Notes under the pieces: model-generated
The model's database searches: none
Told to the model about the DNA's origin: nothing
The model's input: the letters and a program-made list of their open reading frames with translations, nothing else
Origin: Sporothrix humicola
Taxonomy: Eukaryota > Ascomycota > Sordariomycetes > Ophiostomatales > Ophiostomataceae
NCBI GenBank assembly: GCA_021396245.1
Contig: WNYE01000002.1
Span: 744,001-808,000 of the forward strand
DNA: 64,000 bases
Direction of reading: 5' to 3'
Program-made: the position numbers and the translations under genes
In this document: in pieces, positions 1 through 9,788 of the stretch
Numbering within the stretch: the first letter of the stretch is position 1
Layout of the letters: every line of letters begins with the position of its first letter

Positions 1-2227
1 AATGTCAGATCGATGAAGAAATGAGTGCATCGAAAAGGTGGGAGGGCATGGAGTAATAGCGAAATAGCAGAAAAGAAAACAAGCAGAGACAGGATCGTGC
101 CTTCCACGTGATGCGCCTGCCGTTCAGCGTTCTCAACAGAACTGACCTGGTCGCTCCTTCCCAATATCGCCAACCTGCCGCCAAACAAGCACCAAAATGG
201 CACCAACCCATCGCCAAACATTCGCGGCCCCTGATTCCTCTCCAACACTTTTTGACAATCATCACGTCGTCACGTTTACTCGTCCTCACGTCCACGACCA
301 CGTCCACGTTCCTGTCTGTCCACATCCACATCCCGTGCCCCGCGTCCAACCCCACGCGTACCTTTTATCTTTTCGGTCCCCTGACCCTTACCGTTCCTTT
401 CCAAGCTTTCCCTTGCCATGTGTTCGTCTCTGAGTCAGAGATGGATTGGAAACACGAAGAAGAAACAAAAGAGAACGAAGGGAAACGAAAGAAACACGAA
501 ACAAAAAAGAGGGCTGGAAGCAGAGAGGAGCGTCCTGCACCAACCTGCATACAACCTACGACCTGCATGAAGAGGTTGCCGTGCCCCACACAGATGCATA
601 TTTCGCTCGTCGAACAACTCAAGAGAGCCATTGCCAGCGAGTGCACCTGCAGCAACGGCCCAAACCCAAAGCCTAGCTCCCCATCTGGCGTCCATTTGGT
701 GTCCATCTGGTGTGTGTTTCGTGTTGTCCCGGCATCTCTCTGTTCTCTCTGTTCTCTCTTCTTTCTACAACGTATTCCTTCTCAGTTCTCTGACCTGTCA
801 GCAGTCTTTTGTTTGGAGCTTGGGCCACTTTCCCGTCTTGCCGTCTCCCATTGCTCTCTTCTTATTTTGGGCAGCAACCCTGCCCCTGGTTCTTGTGGTT
901 CTCCAGTTCAACGCCTCTGGTTGGCTACTCACTCAACGATTCCGGCCACTTACACAAGACTTACACACCCCTGCTCGCCCTGGAATAGCAATGGCTCCAA
1001 TGGCTCGCCCCAAAGAGGAAAGCCAGGATCGATTGGTGGTATGTTCGTCTCCCACTTCTGTCTTCCTCTCATTCCCTTTTGCTGGTGTTTGTTGACTTTT
1101 GTCGGTTTTCATCCACGGTCGTCTGCCATACTGTCTCTTTTTCTTGTCTTTGTATTTTACTCGTCTTTTTTCATGTTCTCTACCCTTGTCTTTTCCAGCG
1201 CCAAATAGTATGGCCAGATCCAAACATGGAGCATCAGACAATGCCAATGTCCCCCTGCTGGCCTGGTCAAGCGACCCAAATGAGCGCTCTTCCTCGTCTT
1301 ATCGCTTGTCCCTCCAGAAAATCCCCGCCAGCGCGGTTACTGATATTGCCGAGCGTGTATTGTATTTTTAGTTTTTCTTGAACTTCTCTCTTCTCTTCGT
1401 CTCCCCCGTCTTCTAGCTCGCGTTTCAGAGTTACGGGTGTTCTAGCCTGGCGCGCAGGACCGACCGCGACGGCCGCGATGGAGGGAGATGCGTGTAAGTC
1501 GAGTTGCGCCAAAATGCGTTGCCCAACGCGGCCACGACCGCGACCAGGATCACGGCCAGACAAAAGACGGACCCACAATCTACTGCCCACAAACCATCCA
1601 CCCACCCCCCCTTCGCGGGTAAGTGTAAGTCATGTCATGGGGGACAGAAGACAGAGACTGAAGACAGACTGCCGTCGAACACGCCCCATCTGCAGCTATC
1701 TGCAGACTCTCTTCGTCTCTCGACCTCACAGCCTGTCGTTTCTCTCGTCCTGCATCATCGCGAGGATAAGTATCCTGCCTCCTCCCCCCTCTTGTTCCCT
1801 GTCTTCTCGATATCCTCTCTTCTCATCCAGTCCTCCTCCTTCCATCCAACATCAGTACAACCTTAGCTCCTGTCCTCGATCTGCTCTCATCTCTTGACCA
1901 CTCATCCATTTTGATTTTTTATTTTCCCTCCCGGACAGGCTTTTGTTGTTGATTATCAGCCCTTCATCTTCTTCAACTTCCATCTATTTACATCGGCCAT
2001 CTCCCCTGGCCTCGTTTTCTGGCCTGGTCTCAACGAGCAGTTCTTGTTGTCCATCGCTTTCTGTTTCCCTCGCCCTTTCCTTTCCCTTTCATTTACTCAA
2101 CTCCCGGAGCTGGTCTCCTCACCTTGTCACCGCCAATAATTCATAATTTTTTCGGCCGTCCTGGAGACGCACAGCTAGACCCATCCCACCTCAAAAGTCA
2201 TTCATATATTCACATTCCACATTCATC
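1..2227. other. intergenic/5' leader region, no supported gene
   Basis: No protein-like open frame is seen on either strand. The + strand becomes strongly C/T-rich with many TCTC and CTTT runs, especially from about 1,700 to 2,200. This is usual for promoters and long 5' leaders of filamentous fungi, and it leads into the gene starting at 2228. The long + strand frame at 108-1208 has no recognisable domain and looks like a by-product of low stop density. The first bases may belong to the flank of a gene outside the window. Confidence 0.6.
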
Positions 2228-4303
2228 ATGTCGTCCTCTCTGGTAGCGGACGTCGCCTTTGGCTTCACTTTCCCGTCGTGCGATCCGGCCACACCGCCGC
2301 CGCCGGCAGCCTCCCAATCTTTCTCTTACGACTCTTCATCGCTGCTGGAGATTCCCTTCCACCCTTACAGTGGAAGCACCGGCCACCACGGCCATGGCCA
2401 CGCCCGCTCCAGCTCTCAGTGCTCGGCCTACTCGGCCTACTCTTATGCCTCGTCGACGCCCTCTGAGGCTTTCCTGACCACGCCCGCTGTGTCTGCCCCC
2501 AGTACTCGCCACAGCACGCCGGCTCGCTCGCCCATCCGCACGCACGGTCCTCTGCTGCTCCCCAAGATCCGTTCCCAGGACCAGGCCCTTGGTGACGATG
2601 CCGCCGTCGCTCCTGTCCCGCCCAAGCGCGCCCGCACTTCTCCTGCTCCCTCGACAAGCGGACGTAGCCGGCCTACGGCGGCTGTCAACCGTCGCCGCAG
2701 CACCATTGTCACGCCCAAGCAGCCGTATGCCGCCACTTCTGGTGCCGCCGCCTCGCGCCATGTCCGCAGCTTCACAAACCCGGACTCGGTGATGTTTAAT
2801 GTTAATGCTCCCGCTCCCCACCGCGATGTGACGCCCGTCTCCGTCTTTGAGTCGACGCCACCGCCGCCCACTCTGCTGTGCTCGCCCGTCAACTTTGTCC
2901 AGACCGCATCGAACCTGTCGCAGTTCTCTCAGCCTTCGCAGACTTTCTCCCACCAGCAGACACAGGACGAGTCCATCCACAGCCGCCGCGCATCGACTTG
3001 CAGCCTCGACGGCAACTTTACCCTGGACGGCAAGTTTGACTACGAGTATGCCTTTGCGCCGTACCCGGGCACCGTTCCCACCAACTACCTGTACGACGAC
3101 CAGCAGCAGTCCCAGCTTTCTCAGGAGTACATGCCGCGCGAGGCCTCGCCCCTGTCTGTGGGATCTGCTTCCCCGGAGCCCGTGGCCCTGCCCGAGCCCA
3201 TCTCCATCCCCGTGTCTGTTCCAGTCATCACTGCCACGCCCCCTTCGGCTACCTCTGCCCCTGCCACCTCGGGTCCTACCTCCACACTCGTCACCTACCT
3301 GACGGCCGCCAACCCGGCGCCCGCTCTGGTTCGCACCATCTCGTTCCCTCTGCGCGACCCCAGCACCAAGCACTACTGGTGGGATGTGCGCCAGGTGCGT
3401 CCCTGGTCGGCCTTCACCATGGCCAATCTGGCGGGCCTGCCCGGTGCCTCGTCTGTGCTATCGTGCCCCGTACCCGTGTCGCTTCTGCCGACGCCCCATG
3501 TGCCGTCGCGCAGCATCCACCCCGAGACGGAGTCGGATCTGCACAGCCTTTGCGCTGCACACTACCTTCCCCGCGTGAACGCCGCACTCTCTCTCTCGTC
3601 CCCCCGTCCTATCCAAGTCACTTCAGTGTCCTCCTCGCCCGCCTATGGCGACTTCTTTATCGGCCATGCCAGCAACGACAGCGCACCCGCCGCCGCGCTC
3701 TTTGGCGGCAAGCCCACAGCCCGCGTTGTCGGTCTCGTCAAGAGCTTTGACCGCTTCAACACGGGCATGCGCGCCGAGGGCAACATCAAGCGCGTCGAGT
3801 ATTTGAGGGGCCTGGCCCACCTGCACTTTTTGATGCGCGAGCACAGCGGCCGCTACGGCTTTTTGCTGACCGAGATTGAGCTCGTGATTGTGCGCAACGG
3901 CACCGAGACCACGCCGCAGTTTGGCCAGCTCGAGGTGACCAGTGTCCCCCTGGCCAAGACGGCCAACGGGGGCGAAGACGATGATGACCTCTCGAGTACA
4001 CCCCTCACTGCTGGCCTCGCTCTCTGGGGCCTCTGCATGCTGGCTAGCGACGAGATGGCCGCCGCTGCTTCTTCTCCCAGTGCCTCGTCGTCGATGCCCC
4101 TTCTCTGCTCATACAACACGCACATCGGCGCTCCCGCCGAGGGCACCCGCCGCAAGGCTGCCCCCCGCGACTCGTGGATGCCACCGCCACAGCTCGCCGA
4201 AAAGCGGGCGGCCAAGCGCGCACGCGGCTGGGTGATGCCCGAGGATGCAGTCGGCCGCAAAGAGATGGGCCGCCGTGGCGTGCGCTACAACGGGACTCAC
4301 TGA
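2228..4303 (+). CDS. conserved fungal-specific protein of unknown function (691 aa)
   Basis: A single exon encodes 691 aa. The first 360 residues or so are disordered: rich in Ser, Pro, Ala and Thr, with a Gln-rich patch. A compact domain follows, beginning near residue 375 with HYWWDVRQVRPWSAF. It continues through a stretch containing LAHLHFLMREHSGRYGFLLT (about 535-555) and TEIELVIVR, then an LTAGLALWGLCMLA helix. The C-terminal tail is basic (KRAAKRARGW near the end) and may act as a nuclear signal. I recall this tail-plus-domain layout from uncharacterised Pezizomycotina proteins, but no function is known to me. The RYGF...TEIELV pattern loosely resembles restriction-endonuclease-like folds; this is speculation. 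The start is the first ATG after a long pyrimidine-rich leader. The coding frame is strongly GC-biased at third positions. Confidence 0.85.
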   Translation: MSSSLVADVAFGFTFPSCDPATPPPPAASQSFSYDSSSLLEIPFHPYSGSTGHHGHGHARSSSQCSAYSAYSYASSTPSEAFLTTPAVSAPSTRHSTPARSPIRTHGPLLLPKIRSQDQALGDDAAVAPVPPKRARTSPAPSTSGRSRPTAAVNRRRSTIVTPKQPYAATSGAAASRHVRSFTNPDSVMFNVNAPAPHRDVTPVSVFESTPPPPTLLCSPVNFVQTASNLSQFSQPSQTFSHQQTQDESIHSRRASTCSLDGNFTLDGKFDYEYAFAPYPGTVPTNYLYDDQQQSQLSQEYMPREASPLSVGSASPEPVALPEPISIPVSVPVITATPPSATSAPATSGPTSTLVTYLTAANPAPALVRTISFPLRDPSTKHYWWDVRQVRPWSAFTMANLAGLPGASSVLSCPVPVSLLPTPHVPSRSIHPETESDLHSLCAAHYLPRVNAALSLSSPRPIQVTSVSSSPAYGDFFIGHASNDSAPAAALFGGKPTARVVGLVKSFDRFNTGMRAEGNIKRVEYLRGLAHLHFLMREHSGRYGFLLTEIELVIVRNGTETTPQFGQLEVTSVPLAKTANGGEDDDDLSSTPLTAGLALWGLCMLASDEMAAAASSPSASSSMPLLCSYNTHIGAPAEGTRRKAAPRDSWMPPPQLAEKRAAKRARGWVMPEDAVGRKEMGRRGVRYNGTH

Positions 4304-5568
4304 TTGGCGGGCGCGCTCGATTCAAAAGGTGGACGGGTGATGGACGATGATGGATGATGTGTGTAACGACTTATGAAATGTAATGTCTTTCCTTGTGGTC
4401 TTTTATTCACATTCCTTTTCTTCATGTCGCTCTTTATGTGGGCATTGGCTGGTCCAAGTGTGCCTTAATTTTTATATTCTGTCTCTTTGTATTCGTAATA
4501 TGTCTTTGGCTCGGGGATGGGAAACGGAGCTTTGGACTGGGCTGGGTTAACTGTCAACGATATGAATGCTTTACGTATTTTCATGACAATAAACAAGATA
4601 AATCAACAAGTGCTCTTTACATAAGTATTTGTTTGAAGACAGTGACTAAGAAAATGTACCATTATTTTTACATAATGTATTCATACACAAACAAAAAGTA
4701 AATCTCGCGATGCTTCATCCAAACTTGTCCATGACGGAATTGTCCTTGCTCGGATGGAATGGTGTGGGTGCAATTGCCACGCTGTAAAAAGGCAAAAGCC
4801 AAAAAACGAGGGGAGCTTGTTGGCAGGTGGCGATCGGACGATCACGCTAGCCAATGTCAGTGTCAATATCAACAGAGCAAGTGCTCCCATCTCACCATTT
4901 GGAGGGGCAATTGCCCCAATCGCTCCTCCCAACTCAACAGATCCGCTCGTACCTTCCCCAAGGTCCCCACTACGTCAGTGTCACCGCGAATGATACAGCA
5001 GTGATAGCAGTGATATCACCGATACAGGTTAGCAGGGAAGCTACGACCGTTCTTCAGTTTGTCCTTGCTCTTTCCCCTCGCTGTTTTCGTCGTCACAACC
5101 CCACCTTTTGCACCTTCCTTGCTCTTTTGGAGGCGACTGCCCAGTGGCCGTCCACATTCCAGACCACGTTCCGGTGCATGTCTTGCTCTTTCCTCCAGAC
5201 CTGTCTCAGCTGTTTTCTCTCTGTTCGCTCCTTCTCTCTCGCATTCCTTCCCCATAGCTCTGCTTGAAGCTCCCAATTGTCTCAATTGTCTCACTCTTCC
5301 CCTTCTTTTCTTTTTCTAGTTCCATTCCTCTCTTCTTCTCACCGTTCTCGTCTCCCAACCGAATCGGTCATCATACGAACGATACCATCGACTGCATATA
5401 AGAGCTTCAATTGACCAGCTTCGACCAGGCGGTGGACAATTCGAACTCGAACTTCTCGATCATCACGACATTCTCTCTTCAGCTTCAATCAGCCTCGATC
5501 TCGAAGAATCCTCCCAATCTATCCTTCCAACGATCTCTCTCGACACAATACCCTTCTCCTCAATCACA
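4304..5568. promoter_or_regulatory. intergenic region and promoter/leader of phosphoglucomutase
   Basis: No gene is seen. The first 400 bases are AT-rich 3' flank of the upstream gene. From about 5,050 the + strand is pyrimidine-rich. A TATA-like element is at 5397-5401 (context CATATAAGAG), about 170 bp before the ATG, and fits transcription of the phosphoglucomutase gene. Confidence 0.55.
5395..5404 (+). promoter_or_regulatory. TATA-like box of phosphoglucomutase gene
   Basis: The sequence CATATAAGAG lies 165-175 bp upstream of the phosphoglucomutase start codon, directly after a pyrimidine-rich tract. Position and sequence fit a TATA box; no transcript data support it here. Confidence 0.45.
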
Positions 5569-7292
5569 ATGGCTGCCAAGACCGTCGAGTTCACTCCCTT
5601 CACCGACCAGAAGCCTGGAACGTACGTCACACTGTCTGCAAGTATCCTTCCATTTTTGTTTTCTTAACTAACACCTCCAGGTCTGGCCTCCGCAAAAAGG
5701 TTGTCGTCTTCCAGCAGCCGCACTACAGCGAGTCGTTCGTCACCAGCATCCTGTTGTCCATCCCGGAGGGCGTCGATGGCTCGTTCCTCGTCATTGGCGG
5801 CGACGGCCGCTACTGGAACCCCGAGGTTATCCAGCTGATCGCCCGCATCGGCGCTGCCTACGGCGTCAAGAAGCTTTTGGTGGGCCAGAACGGCATCATG
5901 TCCACGCCCGCCGCCAGCCACCTCATCCGCAAACGCAAGGCCACCGGCGGCATCCTACTAACGGCCAGCCACAACGCCGGCGGGCCCAAGGCCGACTTCG
6001 GCATCAAGTACAACCTGGCCAACGGCGGCCCCGCGCCCGAGTCCGTCACCAACAAGATTTTCGAGACGGCCAAGGCCCTGACCTCCTACAAGATTGCGGA
6101 CCTCGAGGAGGTCGACATCAAGACCATTGGCACCCGCCAGTATGGCTCGCTGGAAGTCGAGATTGTCGACAGCACCGCCGACTACGTTGAGATGCTGCAG
6201 GACATTTTCGACTTTGAGCTGATCAAGAGCTTTTTCACGAAAAACCCCGAGTTCAAGGTGCTGTTCGACGGCCTGCACGGCGTCACCGGCCCCTACGGCA
6301 CTGCCATCTTCGACAAGGCCCTGGGCCTCGGCCCCAGCAGCATCCAGAACTGCGTCCCGAGCCCTGACTTTGGTGGCGGCCACCCCGACCCTAACCTGAC
6401 CTACGCCCATTCGCTCGTCGAGGCTGTCGAGAACGGCAAGATCCCCTTTGGTGCCGCCTCGGACGGCGACGGCGACCGCAACATGATCTACGGTGCCGGT
6501 GCTTTCGTGTCGCCCGGCGACAGTCTGGCCATTATCGCCCACCACGCCCGCCTCATCCCCTACTTCAAGAAGAATGGCGTGTACGGTCTGGCCCGCAGCA
6601 TGCCCACCTCGGGCGCCGTCGATTTGGTCGCCAAGAAACAGGGTCTCAACTGCTACGAGGTGCCCACGGGCTGGAAGTTCTTCTGCGCCCTCTTCGATGC
6701 CGACAAGCTGTCGATCTGCGGCGAGGAGAGCTTCGGTACGGGCAGCAACCACATCCGCGAAAAGGATGGTCTGTGGGCCATTGTGGCCTGGCTCAACATC
6801 ATTGCCGGCCTCGGCCTCGAGAAGCCTGACGTCCCGCCCACCATCAAGCAGATCCAGCACGACTTCTGGACCGAGTACGGCCGCACCTTCTTTACTCGGT
6901 ACGACTACGAGAACGTCGACTCGGCCGGCGCTGACAAGGTCGTGGGTGTCCTCAGGGGTCTGGTGGAAGATTCGTCCTTCATTGGGAGCACCGTTGACGG
7001 CCGCAAGGTGACGGGCGCCGGGGACTTTTCCTACACGGACCTGGATGGCTCCGTCTCGAGCAAGCAGGGCCTCTACGCCACGTTCGACAACGGCACACGC
7101 ATCGTTGTGCGTCTGTCGGGCACTGGCTCCAGCGGCGCCACCATCCGCCTCTACATTGAGCAGCACACGAGCAACGCGTCTGCCTACGGCCAGGACGCCC
7201 AGGACTTCCTCAAGCCCGAGATTGACCTTGCCACGACCCTGCTCAAGTTCAAGGAGTTTGTCGGCCGTGACGAGCCGGACGTGAAGACATAG
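5569..7292 (+). CDS. PGM: phosphoglucomutase (alpha-D-glucose phosphate mutase)
   Basis: Interconverts glucose 1-phosphate and glucose 6-phosphate in the cytosol, linking glycogen, trehalose and UDP-glucose synthesis to glycolysis. Exons are 5569-5621 and 5681-7292; the 59-bp intron starts GTACGT and ends CTCCAG. The product is 554 aa, near the family norm. Visible motifs: the phosphoserine loop TASHNAGGP (about 112-120, catalytic Ser114), the metal-binding loop DGDGDR (279-284), the sugar-recognition segment CGEESFGTGSNH, and the C-terminal phosphate-binding loop RLSGTGSSGATIRLY. The loop has Ala where many phosphoglucomutases have Pro (TASHNPGG). The ATG at 5569 is required because the second exon alone lacks the N-terminal strand. 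Third positions are strongly GC-rich, consistent with high expression. Confidence 0.97.
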
Positions 7293-7962
7293 GCATGAAG
7301 AAAGGATTCTAAAACAGCATTGGGAGAGGTAGTGTGGCGTGCATTTTTAACGAGAAACGCATTCTAGCAAATTGTTCATTTTGATTTTCATTGTTCCGCT
7401 TTTAGTTAATATTTATTTTACTGCGCAGAAACATTATTCACGCATAAAAAGACTTGATTCATTTACTGTTCATGTCGAAGCTTCATATATTGCCTAGGGC
7501 AAACCAGTAAACAAACACTTGGTCAGAGGCTGAAACAAGGCTTAACAATTGCTCTGCCTGACCAAGTCAATTGACTGTGTCTTAGTTTAGAAGGAGAGGA
7601 GGAATAAATACCATAGTAAATTCAAAGTGCAAAAAGGGGGAGGTGGAAACAAAACCAAAAGTGCCATCAGGGGATATCATGTCGGGGTCCATCTTTTCCT
7701 GGTATCCCTTGAAAGACTAAACAACGGAACAAATGGACGCTGTAAAACAAAAAGAAAATAAATAATTAGAAATCAGGCTGCAAAATTCAAATCCAAGATG
7801 GAAAAGTGAAGTGGAATGTCGCTCATTTTTGGTCATAAGAATATCAAATCGTCAGTCGTAAATCGTGGGTTGGGGGAAAGGAATACATGTCGTGATAACG
7901 GAAAGCATCAACATAAACAAGGAAGGTTAGAATATGAAGAAGAATGAAAGCATAATACGTCG
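7293..7962. other. convergent 3' flanks, no gene
   Basis: AT-rich sequence between the convergent ends of the phosphoglucomutase gene and the next minus-strand gene. Nothing else is seen. Confidence 0.6.
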
Positions 7963-9788
7963 TCACTCGTCGGGAGTCCGGTCGCCGTCGTCTGATGGAA
8001 CCGTCGACTCGGTTGCATTGCTGTCCGCCATTGTAGGAATCGGCGGGAAAAACACCTCCTTGAACTTGACCGGGGCCTCCTCTTCGACAAAGATGAGCTC
8101 AAAGGCGTTGTACTTGTTCTGCCGCATGTATTCGATGCGATAGTGGTCAGAGAACACGTACGGCTCAAGGTCTCTCAGATAAACGCGGTGCACGCCCTTG
8201 CGGAAGAGCCAGTTGGGCGCCAGCGACTTTTGCGTGATGAAGGCGGTCCACACGGGCCGGTACCGGAATTCGCCGCTCCATTCCGACACGTAGAGCCGCA
8301 GACTGCCCGACTTGATGTCTTCATAGACGTGAAGAGAGTGTTTAGTTTTGCCATAATGGATGGCCCTGGGGAGGGGGAGAGAAAGGGAAAGAATGTGTGT
8401 TAGTCTGGAACAGGCCAGAAAGTAAAGGGGTGAGAGGGGGTAAAATCGCCCGTTCGAACTTACCCTTGGAACAAACACTTCTCACGGCTGATTTTCCATT
8501 CGGTGGGATGAATCAAGCTTCCCCTCGGCAGACCATCGAATTTCAGGGCAACAAAGGTGCAGTGGAAGAGAATTAACTCTGAACGTAGGAGAGAGGTTAG
8601 TTACAATCCATGTCACTACCCAATGTAAAGAAACATGAATGCATATCCGGAAAAGAGAGAGGACACAAAGTGTCCAAGTCATGACTTACCTTCCCATGTG
8701 AGGAAATATAACGACGCCCATATCTTTTTGCATGATTGGGTGTAGCTGTATCGCCAGATGCTGAGAGAGTTTCCATCACGTCGGATGCGCAGATTCTGCA
8801 CCGGGATGATGGAAAAGGCAGGTATGTTGGTGTTTAAATCGACACTGCGAATCAGCATGTGGGCATCGTTGGTGGATGGCTCCCAGTAGGCATAGACAAT
8901 AAGCCGGTCTTGGTCAAAGGTTCGTCGAAACAAAACCTTTGTGTCGTCAAAAATGGGGCGGTTCGTCCATGGGCCATAGCACTCGGAGAAATCGAGATTT
9001 TTGAGCGGTGTCCTGGAGGGCAAAGGCCGGGAGAAGATATCTTGTGCCCAGTGGGCGCTTTTATCCCGGAAGGCTACCGCTGCCATGGTGGGCCGTGCAA
9101 TGAGAGGGCCAGCGGTAGGCTGGGGCGGCTTGATCCCTTGCTTTTCACGGAGCTGGCGGACCCGGTTCTGCAAGACCTCGAGAGCATTCATGTCGAATAA
9201 ATAGTGACTGGGGAGTTAGGCACGTCAGAATTTCAGACGTTGGGTGACGGGGAAATAAATATGTGAAGAAATGATAAATGTTAGATATAAAATTATGGAA
9301 AAGACTCACCGGGTTAGCATCTGGTCCAAAAGAAACAGAAACTGGTGGCAGAGGCTGAAGCGCTGGGGCAGCTCTATTCCGCCGGCCTCGTCGGTCATCT
9401 TGTGGTACATAGTGCGCCAACGGATCTCCTTTGTCTTGGTGTTGTCCTCGTAGTAGGTCTGGATATCCTTGACGCTTTTGTTGAAGCACGGCAAGAATAT
9501 GTCGAGGTAGTCCAGAAGAGTCGGGACCCGGCCGGGATTTCTGCTGGCATCGTTGTGCAGCCGAAGGAGCATGGCGCCACACCGGCGTATCTCGTTGGCC
9601 AAGGCGATCATGATGGGATGGAACGACTCCGAGAGACAGCTGCGTAGATTGTCGACACATCCGGCAACCATGTTTGCCGCCATGGCCTCGCTGTAGCAGC
9701 CACCCAACAACATGGCAGCCCGGCCATTGTCTTTCGGAACGTGTCCCGGCGGGAACGGGAAAGGGCTGTTCATAGGGACCGTGTTCAT
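7963..9788 (-). CDS. conserved ascomycete hypothetical protein, four exons (504 aa)
   Basis: I do not recognise a named family. Exons in transcript order are 9788-9310, 9207-8690, 8578-8464 and 8365-7963. All three introns have GTGAGT, GTAAGT or GTAAGT donors and pyrimidine-CAG acceptors, and the frame is kept throughout. The product is 504 aa. Its first part is helical, with a conserved-looking segment LPQRFSLCHQFLFLLDQMLTR just before the first junction. The middle contains NRVRQLREKQG and an aromatic-rich beta-type stretch (YAYWEPSTNDAHMLIR, SLSIWRYSYTQSCKKIWASL). The end is acidic (DSNATESTVPSDDGDRTPDE). No signal peptide or membrane segment is seen. It is predicted to be cytosolic or nuclear. 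Confidence 0.8.

Noticed and set aside
108..1208. 366-codon + strand open frame
   Set aside because: No domain, composition follows the local C/T-rich DNA, and several short frames overlap it in other phases. It looks like leader or promoter sequence.
2336..3373. 345-codon Arg/Gly-rich minus-strand frame
   Set aside because: Antisense shadow of the 691-aa gene. Arg/Gly richness is what reverse reading of Ala/Pro/Ser codons gives.
5958..7166. 402-codon minus-strand frame opposite phosphoglucomutase
   Set aside because: Antisense shadow produced by GC-rich third positions of a clearly coding gene.
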